Below the pieces are notes generated by a model. The model saw only the letters and a program-made list of their open reading frames with translations. It was not told the DNA's origin and searched no databases. The position numbers and the translations under genes are program-made. 64,000 nt of DNA from contig JAZKJD010000002.1 in NCBI GenBank assembly GCA_040384585.1, forward strand, positions 80,262 through 144,261, written 5' to 3'. Position 1 is the stretch's first letter. Every line of letters starts with the position of its first letter. This DNA comes from JAZKJD01 sp040384585 (GTDB taxonomy: Bacteria; Pseudomonadota; Gammaproteobacteria; Diplorickettsiales; Diplorickettsiaceae). Below, one piece after another: positions 17,050 to 26,021 of the stretch.

Positions 17050-18249
17050 ATGACTACTAAGATAACATGGGACCCAGCGGATAATGCGAATTATGATAGG
17101 CGCATTCGATCGATAGTCACACACTATACTGTTTTAGACGAAGATGCTTCCCGCGATGTACTCAAACATGGCGGTGTAGGCGCGCATTATTTAATCCCGA
17201 AAGAACGTAAAGAAGATGGTACGGATGTATGGCAGTTTGTTAAGGACACCGATCGAGCTTGGGATGCTGGCATTAGTCACTGGCAAGCTCGCGATGGTCT
17301 CAATGATACGTCGCTTGGAATAGAAATTGTTGGCTATGGTTACGGACTTGCACAAGAATCAAAGGATATACTTTGGCCGTATCAAGTTGAAGATGAAATT
17401 AGTACGCTATTAACAGCAGAAATAAAAAAAGATCAGAAATTTTATCAATTATTAGTTGATCATGACTTGCTAAAAGCCTTTCTAGCGGATATGCAACGAT
17501 CCCTAGTTCCTCCGCTTAAGAGAGAAGATTACAAAAAATACGTACTCGAAGCCGAAATTACGAAATATAGAGCGGTTACCAAGGATTTGCGAGAAAAACA
17601 TGATCCTTTTTCAAAAATTTCACAGGCTGATCTGTATGATTTGGAAAAAGAAGGAAAGCTGATCTGGGATGAATATACAGAACATCAGCGTGCCACACTG
17701 GTATCCCTAATTAAGCAATTATGTGAAGATCTGAAAATAAAAGAGGGAGATACTACCTGCTATGAAATATCTCCTACCGCAATCATTGGCCATTCCGATA
17801 TTGCTCCGGGTAGAAAGGTAGATCCAGGCCCTAAGTTTCCATGGAAGTACTTGTATGAGCAAGGAATAGGGGCTTGGCCGGATGAGGAGCAAGTCTCAGC
17901 GATTAAAAGTAAAATAGGGACAGTTCAGGAAATAGATATCGCTTGGGTTCAAGATAATCTAAGATGTTTTGGGTATCAGGTAAAAACAACAAAAACATTG
18001 GATGAACAAACTCAAAATGCGGTTAGATCCTTTCAAATGCATTTTGAACCGGATAATTACTCTGGATCACCTAGCATTAACACGGTTAGCATTTTAGCGG
18101 CATTGATTAAAAAGTATTTTCCAAAAGATTACAACCCTTATCCTGTCCATTCTCTGGCCTCTTCTAGTGGATTTTTTGATGTAACAACGCCAATTTCTCC
18201 TGCGGATAACAGTAGCCCAGGCATTTTATCCTGTTGTAAGATCTGTTAG
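17050..18249 (+). CDS. N-acetylmuramoyl-L-alanine amidase (AmpD/AmiD type) with C-terminal PG-binding-like domain
   Basis: Zinc hydrolase that should cut the bond between MurNAc and L-alanine in peptidoglycan or muropeptides. Amidase_2 landmarks are clear: zinc ligand H25 in IVTHYTV, GAHYLI at 45-50, catalytic-type E92 in LGIEIVG, second ligand H248 in IIGHSD, and D258 in GRKVDPGP. About 120 lysine/glutamate-rich residues (roughly 105-235) separate E92 from H248, a longer insert than in compact AmpD. A peptidoglycan-binding-1-like helical domain covers about 293-355 (VQDNLRCFGYQ, TQNAVRSFQMHF). No signal peptide or lipobox is visible, so it may act in the cytosol on recycled fragments or leave by a nonclassical route. 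Its stop overlaps ruvA's stop tail-to-tail. Confidence 0.9.
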   Translation: MTTKITWDPADNANYDRRIRSIVTHYTVLDEDASRDVLKHGGVGAHYLIPKERKEDGTDVWQFVKDTDRAWDAGISHWQARDGLNDTSLGIEIVGYGYGLAQESKDILWPYQVEDEISTLLTAEIKKDQKFYQLLVDHDLLKAFLADMQRSLVPPLKREDYKKYVLEAEITKYRAVTKDLREKHDPFSKISQADLYDLEKEGKLIWDEYTEHQRATLVSLIKQLCEDLKIKEGDTTCYEISPTAIIGHSDIAPGRKVDPGPKFPWKYLYEQGIGAWPDEEQVSAIKSKIGTVQEIDIAWVQDNLRCFGYQVKTTKTLDEQTQNAVRSFQMHFEPDNYSGSPSINTVSILAALIKKYFPKDYNPYPVHSLASSSGFFDVTTPISPADNSSPGILSCCKIC

Positions 18250-18857
18250 TGCTCATCCATACTTTTTAAGGCAGCTCGAATGAGGGATTCCAATGAGAGT
18301 GCATCGTCTCTAACTTGAAGCACTGCACGATGCGCTTCTTGGTTTTTATAACCTAAAGCAATCAAGGCAGCAATCGCATCGTGTTGATGATTGCGAGAAA
18401 TGTCTATTGACACCGCACCCATTTCTGTCGATACGCTGGGTTTTCTCGGTAACTTATTTAAGCGGTCGCGCATTTCTATGACTAAGCGTTCTGCCGTTTT
18501 TTTGCCGATGCCAGGAATACGCTGCAGTGCGCCAATGTTTTGTTGTTCCACACAAATAATAAATTCAGATGCTTCAATTTTGGATAAGATACCTAATGCG
18601 ACTTTAGGTCCAACACCATTCACTTTTAAAAGCTGACTAAACAGCGCACGTTCTTGTTGATTGCTAAAGCCATATAAATAATGTCCATCTTCTCGAACAA
18701 TAAACTGCGTATACAGCATGACTTCCTGGCCCAATTCCGGAAGCTGATAGAATGTATGCATGGATGCTTGCACTTCATAGGTAAACGCATTGGCCACTTC
18801 AACTAACAGCAAAGGCGGTTGTTTTTCAATCAGTTTTCCACGTAATCGACTAATCAT
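18246..18857 (-). CDS. ruvA: Holliday junction branch-migration protein RuvA
   Basis: Tetrameric protein that binds the four-way junction and holds RuvB on it. Of 203 residues, the N-terminal OB-fold (about 1-62) begins MISRLRGKLIEK. Two helix-hairpin-helix motifs follow, NGVGPKVALGIL and IPGIGKKTAERLVIEM (about 72-125). The C-terminal RuvB-contact domain ends the protein, with AIAALIALGYKNQEA and ESLIRAALKSM. Its ATG overlaps the ruvC stop by four bases, giving translational coupling in ruvC-ruvA. Length is as in E. coli. Confidence 0.96.
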   Translation of the reverse strand: MISRLRGKLIEKQPPLLLVEVANAFTYEVQASMHTFYQLPELGQEVMLYTQFIVREDGHYLYGFSNQQERALFSQLLKVNGVGPKVALGILSKIEASEFIICVEQQNIGALQRIPGIGKKTAERLVIEMRDRLNKLPRKPSVSTEMGAVSIDISRNHQHDAIAALIALGYKNQEAHRAVLQVRDDALSLESLIRAALKSMDEH

Positions 18858-19387
18858 CGTAGTCTTCCTCGTCGAAATCGAAGTTCTACACCTGTTTTTT
18901 GGTCACGTAATGATCCGGGTAGCGATTTTGATTGTGCATGACATACCGCAAGCGCTAAGGCATCTGCTGCGTCCGTTTGCGGCGTACTGCTTAAATTAAG
19001 TAACACACGTACCATGTGTTGCACTTGTTGTTTATTGGCTGCACCATACCCCACTACCGATTGTTTTACTTGTCGGGCTGAATACTCACTGATAACTAAT
19101 TTAGCTACCGCGGCGGCAACGATGGCAGCTCCTCTGGCTTGACCTAATTTAAGTGCAGAATTAGGATTAATATGAAAAAAAACTTGTTCAATGGCCGCTT
19201 CGGTGGGCATATATTGCTTTAGTATGGCTTGCAAGCCGCTAAATATTTTTTCTAAGCGTTCTGAAAAAGGAGCATCGCCCAATTTGATACAACCACTATC
19301 AATATAGATTAATTGAGATTTTTCATGTTGGATAATTCCATATCCCGTAAATCGAGAGCCGGGATCGATACCTAAAATAATGGACAC
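18854..19387 (-). CDS. ruvC: Holliday junction endonuclease RuvC
   Basis: Resolvase that cuts Holliday junctions as a dimer. I choose the GTG at 19387: AGGA lies eight bases upstream, the protein then reads M(V)SIILGIDPGSR exactly like family N-termini, and its length is 177 residues. An upstream in-frame start at 19426 would overlap yebC. Catalytic acidic residues are in GIDPGS (D8), EAAIEQVFF, and DAADALALAVCH near the C-terminus, all intact. It follows yebC by four bases and is coupled to ruvA. Confidence 0.95.
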   Translation of the reverse strand: MSIILGIDPGSRFTGYGIIQHEKSQLIYIDSGCIKLGDAPFSERLEKIFSGLQAILKQYMPTEAAIEQVFFHINPNSALKLGQARGAAIVAAAVAKLVISEYSARQVKQSVVGYGAANKQQVQHMVRVLLNLSSTPQTDAADALALAVCHAQSKSLPGSLRDQKTGVELRFRRGRLR

Positions 19388-19391
19388 TCTC

Positions 19392-20108
19392 TTATTCCTG
19401 ATTAGAATAAACATTTTGCACATCATCCAACTCTTCTAGCATAGTCATTAAGCGTTCCATTTTCTCTGCATCATCACTGTTCAGCACTATTCGTGTTGCC
19501 GCTAACCAACTGACTTCGCTGTTAGCCGGAATCAATTTTTTTTCTTCAAACAAGGCTTTTAATTCAGGAAGTAAGGATTCAGAAGATAATACATCAATAC
19601 TCCTATCGGGATAGGTCACAACGTCATCGGCCCCGGCTTCTAAGGCGATTTCTAAGATTTTTTCTTCTTCAACACTCGGCGCAAAGGTAATAATCCCTTT
19701 TTTAGTAAACAAATACGCTACAGAACCGCTTGTTCCTAAATTACCGCCACATTTAGTAAAAGCATGTCGTATTTCTGCTACTGTTCGATTCCGGTTATCG
19801 GTTAACACATCGACAAGTACGGCCACGCCCTTAGGCCCATAACCTTCATATCGTATTTCTTCCATTTGTGCGCCTTCTAAGCCCCCGGCTCCGCGTTTAA
19901 TGGCACGCTCAATGGTATCTCTGGTCATATTCGCCGATAACCCTTTATCCATGGCTAAACGTAAACGAGGATTGGTATTGAGATTCCCTCCCCCTATTCT
20001 AGCGGCAACGGTAATTTCACGAATTAATTTGGTAAATAATTTACCGCGTTTTGCATCTTGTGTATTTTTTCGATGCTGAATATTTGCCCATTTACTATGA
20101 CCTGCCAT
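19392..20108 (-). CDS. yebC: YebC/PmpR family transcription or translation factor
   Basis: A 238-residue cytosolic protein that opens MAGHSKWANIQHRKNTQD, the invariant N-terminus of the family; I therefore start at 20108 rather than at the upstream 20117. Conserved segments include RGKLFTKLIREITVAAR, GYGPKGVAVLVDVLTDNRNRT, and GTSGSVAYLFTKKG. Members have been described as DNA-binding regulators and, more recently, as factors that help ribosomes through proline runs. It lies just ahead of ruvC, a widely conserved pairing. Confidence 0.96.
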   Translation of the reverse strand: MAGHSKWANIQHRKNTQDAKRGKLFTKLIREITVAARIGGGNLNTNPRLRLAMDKGLSANMTRDTIERAIKRGAGGLEGAQMEEIRYEGYGPKGVAVLVDVLTDNRNRTVAEIRHAFTKCGGNLGTSGSVAYLFTKKGIITFAPSVEEEKILEIALEAGADDVVTYPDRSIDVLSSESLLPELKALFEEKKLIPANSEVSWLAATRIVLNSDDAEKMERLMTMLEELDDVQNVYSNQE

Positions 20109-20138
20109 ACACCACAAACTCTCTTCTAACTTATTGAC

Positions 20139-20219
20139 TGATGCACTTTTTTTGCTGGCTTACGATGCCAGAAAAAAGAAGCTAGCATCCGTGTCACCCA
20201 TCTCTTTTTTTAAATTTTT
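20139..20219. repeat. Dispersed palindromic repeat, family A, copy 3
   Basis: Contains GATGCACTTTTTTTGCTGGC and the partner arm CAGAAAAAAGAAGCTAGCATC, then GTGTCACCCAT and a T-rich tail. The tail runs into the stop codon of the membrane-protein gene at 20210. Confidence 0.7.
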
Positions 20220-21016
20220 ATACTGCGCACAGCAATCTTACCTTCACAAAAAATATGTTCATATTGAATAGCGGTTATTAAGAATAACAAAGGAAGCACC
20301 CAAATCAAGCCAATCCCTAGTGTCACCACGCCTACCAGCAAAAATAAGAGACTAGCCAGTATAAATAAAACGATATTCTTAAACCAATGTTGATTAATGG
20401 ATATCAATGCTATTTTTACGCTATCTTTTAGTTGCATTTTTTTATCTAAAATTAAAAGCATCGCCATCGTAATGAGCAGTGTGATATAACTATACAATAG
20501 GATAAATAGTATAAGCTCTACACTCTTCCCCATGATCAGTACACCTTTTATCTCATTGCCAAGCAATTTATACTCTGAAATAAAATTAGCTCTGGAAACT
20601 AGTAGTAGTCCTTGATTAAGTAGATAAAGTATGACGCCAATAAAAGCTAAGGGTTTCCAATCTTTGCAAAACTCAAAGACCATGGTTGCATTCACTTTTT
20701 CCTTGCGCACATGATGTAAGGCTAAAAAAACCAGCGAAATACTCAATAGTAAACGAAAGACATCAACAAAACCTCCTGCAAAAAACTGACATACTGCTCG
20801 CAAATGATAGAAATGAAAAATGTCACAAACCGCTAATATAAAGCCTAATAAAACGTAAAGACCGACCATAATTAAAAAAAGTAAACAAAATCCTAGCCAA
20901 AACGCTTTTTTGATTCCTTTTATGCAATGCCAAGCACTAGCAAAAATAGCAAAAAGTGGTATTGAGTAGTCGCCTGTGGTGGCTTTAATTAAATCTGTAG
21001 GTAATGATTGGGACAT
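20210..21016 (-). CDS. Polytopic membrane protein of unknown function
   Basis: A 268-residue protein with about six hydrophobic helices (near 40-62, 78-100, 120-140, 163-190, 213-235 and 230-250). A polar N-terminus (MSQSLPTDLIKATTGDYS) precedes the first helix and a short basic tail (GKIAVRSIKI) ends it. The C-terminal pattern TLGIGLIWVLPLLFLITAIQYEHIF resembles the end of several uncharacterised bacterial membrane families of the DUF975/YciC kind, but I cannot assign it firmly. It lies 11 bases after aspS and before yebC, so it is probably an operon member. Its last codons adjoin a dispersed repeat, which may have replaced the original downstream spacer. Confidence 0.8.
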   Translation of the reverse strand: MSQSLPTDLIKATTGDYSIPLFAIFASAWHCIKGIKKAFWLGFCLLFLIMVGLYVLLGFILAVCDIFHFYHLRAVCQFFAGGFVDVFRLLLSISLVFLALHHVRKEKVNATMVFEFCKDWKPLAFIGVILYLLNQGLLLVSRANFISEYKLLGNEIKGVLIMGKSVELILFILLYSYITLLITMAMLLILDKKMQLKDSVKIALISINQHWFKNIVLFILASLLFLLVGVVTLGIGLIWVLPLLFLITAIQYEHIFCEGKIAVRSIKI

Positions 21017-21027
21017 AACAAGGTCTT

Positions 21028-22815
21028 CTATTTTTCTTGGATTTGAATCGATAATTCTTTTAATTGCTTAGGATTAACCGGGCTGGGGGCATGCGTCAAA
21101 GGACAACTAGCGGTTTGTGTTTTCGGAAAAGCGATTACATCACGAATGGATCGTGCGCCGGTCATCAACATCACTAAACGATCCAGACCCAAGGCAATAC
21201 CTCCATGCGGTGGACAACCATATTGAAGCGCTTCAAGCAAGAAGCCAAATTTTTCCTCTTGTTCTGCCGGCGTAATCCTTAGCAGATCAAAAACTGCCGA
21301 TTGTAAGGTCGTGTCATGGATACGAATGGAACCACCCCCGATTTCACAGCCATTGATCACGATATCGTAAGCACGGGAAAGGCAAGTTGCTGTTCTGGCT
21401 TGTAGTTCGGCAGCATCCTTTACCTGCGGTGCCGTAAAAGGATGGTGTAAGGCTTTCCAACGTTGTTCTTTTTCATCAAACTCAAATAGAGGGAAATCAA
21501 CAATCCACAAGGGGAAAAATCCGTCTTTGACTAACTTAAAATCATGACCACACCTTACACGTAAAGCGCCCAGTGATTCGCTGACAATGTTGGCCTTACC
21601 GGCAGCAAAAAAGATAATATCGCCGGTTTGTGCTTCCACTCGTTCTAAAATGGCATTAACCGTGCTTTCAGAAATAAATTTCAGTATAGGAGATTGTAAG
21701 CCTTCCATGCTGGCTAGATCACGGTTCATTACCTTAATATAAGCCAAACCCTTAGCTCCTAATAACTTAGCCTGTTCGGTGTAGTCATCAATCGCCTTTC
21801 GAGTCAAATCAGCTCCTTTAGGAAGTCGTAAGGCACAAACACGCCCTTGCGGATCCTGCGCAGCTTCTGAAAAAATCTTAAATTCACTGTTTTGTACTAA
21901 GTCGGCAATATCGATTAATATTAAAGGGATGCGACAATCCGGTTTATCGCTACCATAGCGTTGCATTGCCTCTTGATACGTTAAACGTGGGAAAGGCACG
22001 GGTAGTGAAATAGCTAAGAGTTCTTTAAACAAACGGGAAATCAAGGTTTCAGTGATTTTTTGGATATCTTCTTCATCACAAAATGACAGCTCCATATCCA
22101 GTTGCGTAAACTCAGGTTGGCGATCCGCCCGTAAATCTTCATCTCGAAAACAACGTACTATCTGATAATAGCGATCAAAGCCTGACATCATCAGCAATTG
22201 TTTAAATAATTGTGGTGATTGGGGTAAGGCATAAAATGAGCCGGGATGAACACGGCTAGGAACCAAATAGTCACGCGCGCCCTCCGGTGTCGCTTTCGTT
22301 AAAATAGGTGTTTCAAGTTCCAAAAAACCTTTTTCCTCCAGAAAACGACGCATAAAACGAGTCACGTGGGTACGAAAAAGAAAACGTGCTTGCATGTCGG
22401 GTCTACGTAAATCCAAATAACGGTAACGTAGTGCGACTTCTTCGCTGACAGGAGCATAGTCATCGATAGAAAAGGGTAACGCTAAGGAGGTATTTACAAT
22501 AGCTAAGCTAGCGACTTGTAGCTCTACTTTTCCAGTAGGTAATTGTTTATTTTCTGTGCCTTCAGGTCGCAAGGATAACTGGCCTTCTACAGCGATAACA
22601 TATTCATGGCGTAGACGTTCTGCTTGCTTAAAAAGGGCTTCTTGTTCAGGACGAAAGACCAGTTGAAGTAATCCGGTTCGATCGCGCAAATCAACAAAAA
22701 TAATACCGCCATGGTCACGGCGATGATGAACCCAGCCACAGACGCGTACCGTTTCTGCCGTGAAACTTTCAGTTAATTCCTTACAATAATGTGTTCTTTT
22801 CATAGAATGCTTCAT
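21028..22815 (-). CDS. aspS: Aspartyl-tRNA synthetase
   Basis: Class II synthetase charging tRNA-Asp. The 595 residues hold the N-terminal OB anticodon-binding domain (about 15-110, VCGWVHHRRDHGGIIFVDLRDR), motif 2 (FRDEDLRADRQPEFTQLDME), the bacterial GAD insertion (about 290-420), and motif 3 (GIALGLDRLVMLMTG), followed by SIRDVIAFPKTQTASCPLT. The start is uncertain by four codons: ATG at 22815 or at 22803 (MKRTHYCKEL); the second matches E. coli better. No clear ribosome site separates them. It lies nine bases after the FmdB-type gene. Discriminating versus non-discriminating type cannot be decided by eye. Confidence 0.95.
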   Translation of the reverse strand: MKHSMKRTHYCKELTESFTAETVRVCGWVHHRRDHGGIIFVDLRDRTGLLQLVFRPEQEALFKQAERLRHEYVIAVEGQLSLRPEGTENKQLPTGKVELQVASLAIVNTSLALPFSIDDYAPVSEEVALRYRYLDLRRPDMQARFLFRTHVTRFMRRFLEEKGFLELETPILTKATPEGARDYLVPSRVHPGSFYALPQSPQLFKQLLMMSGFDRYYQIVRCFRDEDLRADRQPEFTQLDMELSFCDEEDIQKITETLISRLFKELLAISLPVPFPRLTYQEAMQRYGSDKPDCRIPLILIDIADLVQNSEFKIFSEAAQDPQGRVCALRLPKGADLTRKAIDDYTEQAKLLGAKGLAYIKVMNRDLASMEGLQSPILKFISESTVNAILERVEAQTGDIIFFAAGKANIVSESLGALRVRCGHDFKLVKDGFFPLWIVDFPLFEFDEKEQRWKALHHPFTAPQVKDAAELQARTATCLSRAYDIVINGCEIGGGSIRIHDTTLQSAVFDLLRITPAEQEEKFGFLLEALQYGCPPHGGIALGLDRLVMLMTGARSIRDVIAFPKTQTASCPLTHAPSPVNPKQLKELSIQIQEK

Positions 22816-22823
22816 TAGAGTGA

Positions 22824-23162
22824 TTAATCCGATTGTTCAGTTTTATCTATTTTTTTCGTAGTCGTCGACTTTTCGCCTTTAGATCCTGTAGATTCCGTGA
22901 CTTCTTTTTTAACTTCTTTGCTTTTATCCTGTTGTTTTTCCTTAGGTTCTTCGCGTTTACTTTCCGTGCTTGGCTTGGCTTTATCTTTAAAATCTGTCAC
23001 ATACCAACCCGTGCCCTTCAAATGAAAGGCGGGTGCTGAAATTAATTTTTCCAGGGATACTTTGCCGCAGACCGGACAATCGATCAGGGCTTCATCGTTA
23101 AAGCGCTGAATAGTCTCAAAATGATGACCACAGACAGTACAATGATACTCATAAATAGGCAT
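22824..23162 (-). CDS. FmdB-family zinc-ribbon protein
   Basis: A 112-residue small protein with the FmdB/CxxC regulatory domain at its N-terminus: MPIYEYHC with C8, C11, C29 and C32 forming two CxxC knuckles. The family segment LEKLISAPAFHLKGTGWYVTDFK follows. The remaining 50 residues are a low-complexity Lys/Glu/Ser tail, common in this family. The function of the family is not firmly known; a regulatory or folding role is assumed. It often sits just upstream of aspS in gammaproteobacteria, as here (nine bases). Confidence 0.9.
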   Translation of the reverse strand: MPIYEYHCTVCGHHFETIQRFNDEALIDCPVCGKVSLEKLISAPAFHLKGTGWYVTDFKDKAKPSTESKREEPKEKQQDKSKEVKKEVTESTGSKGEKSTTTKKIDKTEQSD

Positions 23163-23435
23163 AGTGGTTTCTTATTTCCTCTCAAGTAGATGGCTTTGGA
23201 TCAATGCCCTAATCTCTTAGAAGCAATCAATAGGTGGGTATTTTAATCGAGTGCGTAATATTCTGCCAGCTTTGCCGTAAGAGGAAAGGCATACTTCGTC
23301 TCAACTTCCAAACCTAACGACTAGCCGTTAGGTATTGGTATCCTCAGTACGCTACAAAAAAACAGGATTTAACAATTAAGTCATTGATAATTGATAAAAG
23401 AAAATATATTGGATTTTCATAGGATAAGAAGTGGT

Positions 23436-23500
23436 TTGCATGGTCCTGCCAGCAAAAAAAGTCGCATTTACTGTCACTCATGCCGCTTTTTAATTTTTTT
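23436..23500. repeat. Family A repeat copy 4 in a 336-base gene-free gap
   Basis: The gap 23163-23498 holds no gene that I can support. It contains a family A head fragment (CTCAGTACGCTACAAAAAAA near 23341) and this shortened copy: GCATGGTCCTGCCAGC is joined directly to AAAAAAAGTCGCATTTACTG, so the central hairpin loop is deleted. The tail GCCGCTTTTTAATTTTTTT runs into the end of the next gene. Confidence 0.7.
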
Positions 23501-24035
23501 AGTATGTCAAGGCTTCTACATTGTCAGATTGTAGCGCTTTCACTTCTGTTTTTCTTTCTTCTGATTTAAAAAAAGAACGAAATATTTGTGAGTGTTCAGA
23601 CAATGGTTTTTTAGGGAATCTGTAATCTTCAGGATCCTGAGAAGAAATATAAACCCCTCCCTCAGCAACCAAAACGGGAAAACCTTCCCCAAGTAAGAAA
23701 TTAAGTATGCGGCAAAACACAGATTTCAGTTTCTCAATCAATGGCTTTAGAGGTGTAGTGTTGACTATTTTCTCTCGTATTAATTCATCTATTTTATCGA
23801 GTGACACTAGAAAGTCTTCAATCTCTTTTATATTGACTGCTGTAGATTTTTCTGTAGATTTTTCAAAACCATCACTAATATCTTTATAACAACTTTTTAA
23901 GTTGTTCAACTCAGATTCATCAGAAACGAGTTCAATATCAACCTTTTTGAATTCAGCTTCTAAGCGAGCAGTAAAACGATTAAACTCTTCAGTAAGAAGA
24001 ATAGACCATTGCGATAAATTATTTTTCTCAGCCAT
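23499..24035 (-). CDS. Hypothetical acidic helical protein, 178 residues
   Basis: The start is the ATG at 24035, supported by GAGG seven bases upstream; a GTG two codons earlier is less likely. The protein is rich in Glu, Lys, Ser and Leu and looks largely helical, with possible coiled coil around residues 20-110 (EEFNRFTARLEAEFKK, EIEDFLVSLDKIDELIREK). One moderately hydrophobic stretch is near 108-128 (VFCRILNFLLGEGFPVLVAEGG). No signal peptide and no recognised domain. It is flanked on both sides by family A repeats, which suggests an accessory gene; a secreted effector is possible but nothing in the sequence proves it. Confidence 0.7.
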   Translation of the reverse strand: MAEKNNLSQWSILLTEEFNRFTARLEAEFKKVDIELVSDESELNNLKSCYKDISDGFEKSTEKSTAVNIKEIEDFLVSLDKIDELIREKIVNTTPLKPLIEKLKSVFCRILNFLLGEGFPVLVAEGGVYISSQDPEDYRFPKKPLSEHSQIFRSFFKSEERKTEVKALQSDNVEALTY

Positions 24036-24134
24036 TGTCACACCTCATTTAGATAGTTTTTAGTATGAACAGTGAGTATATCATATTTTATCGACTTACT
24101 CTTTACTCTTTTGAGACTAGGCAAGAAAGACATC

Positions 24135-24163
24135 TTGATAAAAGAGTACACTACTCATACTAT
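24135..24163 (+). promoter_or_regulatory. Possible promoter of proS
   Basis: TTGATA (24135-24140) and TACTAT (24158-24163) are separated by 17 bases, about 130 bases before the proS ATG. The leader would include a partial family A repeat at 24198-24240. Confidence 0.35.
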
Positions 24164-24197
24164 AGACAAGGGTTTTTGTTGTTGCATTTTAGAAAAT

Positions 24198-24240
24198 AAA
24201 GTCGCATTCCTTATCACCCCTGCTACTTTTTAATTTTTCT
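24198..24240. repeat. Family A repeat fragment, copy 5
   Basis: Only the right half is present: AAAGTCGCATTCCTTATCAC, CCCTGCTACTTTTTAATTTTT. It matches the right half of copies 1 and 4 and lies in the leader of proS. Confidence 0.6.
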
Positions 24241-24293
24241 ACATGTGCCTGAGGAAAATGTAATACCACTTGATTATTCAGGTAAATTAATTT

Positions 24294-26021
24294 ATGCGCT
24301 GTAGCCAACTTTATCTTCCTACACTCAAAGAAGCTCCGGCTGATGCAGAAGTTATGAGTCATCAGCTCATGTTGCGGGCCGGGATGATTCGCAAACTTGC
24401 ATCGGGTATTTATACGTGGCTTCCTTTAGGCTTACGCGTATTGCGTAAAGTAGAGGCTATCGTTAGAGAAGAAATGAACCGCATTGGGGCACAAGAAATT
24501 CTGATGCCAAACCTTCAGCCGGCCGAGTTATGGGAAGAATCACAACGTTGGGAGTCTTATGGGCCTGAATTGCTACGCATTACCGATCGCCATCAACGTC
24601 TTTTTTGCTTTGGGCCAACGCACGAGGAAGTGATTACGCACTTGTTACGTAATGAAGTACGTAGTTATAAACAACTCCCTCTTATTTTTTATCAGATACA
24701 AACTAAATTTCGCGATGAAATACGGCCACGATTTGGAATCATGAGAGCCAGAGAATTTTTAATGAAAGATGCCTATTCCTTTCATTCTGACAAAAAATCC
24801 TTAGCGGAAACCTATAAAGCCATGTACAGAGCTTATGATAAAATCTTCACGCGCTTAGGATTAAAATTTCGTGCGGTACTAGCGGATACTGGAAATATTG
24901 GCGGTAGCCAATCACAGGAATTTCAAGTTTTGGCGCAGACAGGGGAAGATAAAATCTTTTATAGTGACAGCAGCCACTATGCCGCTAATGCAGAATTGGC
25001 AGAAAGCTTTGTTTCTACCGATAATCGACCTGCCCCTTCTGCCGCTTTAGAAAAAATAGCCACCCCCGGCCAGAAAACAATCAAAGCTGTCAGTGATTAT
25101 CTAAAGATTGACCCCGCACGTTGTGTGAAATTACTGATTGTTAAAGGTAAAAAACAAGCATTGCTTGGTCTAGTGTTAGGTGGCGATCACGAATTAAATC
25201 CTATCAAAATCGCCAAGCTGCCAGAAATTTTACAGCCTCTGCAATTTGCTGAAGAATCGGAAGTCACTTCACTCATTGGTTCCGCGATGGGTTATATCGG
25301 CCCTGTTGGCTTACCTATCCCCTTAATTGTTGATAAAGCAGCAAGTCTATTAGCAGATTTTGTTTGTGGCGCGAATGAAAAAGATTTCCATTTTAAGAAT
25401 GTGAATTGGCAACGCGATTGTCCGATTCCTAAAATAGCGGATTTGCGCCAAGTCGTAGTCGGTGATCGTAGTCCTGATGGGCAAGGACACTTGAAAATGG
25501 ATAGAGGAATTGAGGTAGGGCATATCTTCCAGCTAGGAAATAAATATAGCCTTGCCATGAAAGCCTGTGTCACCTTAGAAGATGGCAACTTATCACCTTT
25601 AGAAATGGGCTGCTATGGGATTGGCGTATCGCGTATCGTCGGTGCCGCGATAGAGCAAAACCATGATGATCATGGCATCATTTGGCCAGTGACAATGTCG
25701 CCTTTCCAAATTTCACTGATTCCACTTGCCTATCATCGTTCAGAAAAAATCAAACAATTTACGGATTTACTTTATCAACAACTGAATGATAAAGGCTTTG
25801 AAATCTTGCTGGACGATAGGGATGAAAGGCCAGGGTTATTATTTGCCGATAGTGATTTGATAGGGATTCCTCACCGCTTGCTTATCAAAGAAACAGATTT
25901 AGAAAAGGGTGTCATTAAATATAAAAATAGAAAAGAAGAAACAGAAGCCTCTATTCCCATCGATAAAGTTTCTGACTTTTTACAGAAAATAATAAACATC
26001 GGGTTTGTTGAAAATAGATGA
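24294..26021 (+). CDS. proS: Prolyl-tRNA synthetase, bacterial type
   Basis: Class II synthetase charging tRNA-Pro. The 575 residues open MRCSQLYLPTLKEAPADAEV, like E. coli ProS. Motif 1 includes GIYTWLPLGLRVLRKVE, motif 2 TKFRDEIRPRFGIMRAREFLMKD (about 140-162), and motif 3 GCYGIGVSRIVGA (about 440-452). Between motifs 2 and 3 lies the YbaK-like editing insertion (about 245-385) that removes mischarged Ala. The anticodon-binding domain ends the protein (SDLIGIPHRLLI). Its TGA overlaps the start of the EVE-domain gene by four bases (ATGA), giving coupling. Confidence 0.97.
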   Translation: MRCSQLYLPTLKEAPADAEVMSHQLMLRAGMIRKLASGIYTWLPLGLRVLRKVEAIVREEMNRIGAQEILMPNLQPAELWEESQRWESYGPELLRITDRHQRLFCFGPTHEEVITHLLRNEVRSYKQLPLIFYQIQTKFRDEIRPRFGIMRAREFLMKDAYSFHSDKKSLAETYKAMYRAYDKIFTRLGLKFRAVLADTGNIGGSQSQEFQVLAQTGEDKIFYSDSSHYAANAELAESFVSTDNRPAPSAALEKIATPGQKTIKAVSDYLKIDPARCVKLLIVKGKKQALLGLVLGGDHELNPIKIAKLPEILQPLQFAEESEVTSLIGSAMGYIGPVGLPIPLIVDKAASLLADFVCGANEKDFHFKNVNWQRDCPIPKIADLRQVVVGDRSPDGQGHLKMDRGIEVGHIFQLGNKYSLAMKACVTLEDGNLSPLEMGCYGIGVSRIVGAAIEQNHDDHGIIWPVTMSPFQISLIPLAYHRSEKIKQFTDLLYQQLNDKGFEILLDDRDERPGLLFADSDLIGIPHRLLIKETDLEKGVIKYKNRKEETEASIPIDKVSDFLQKIINIGFVENR

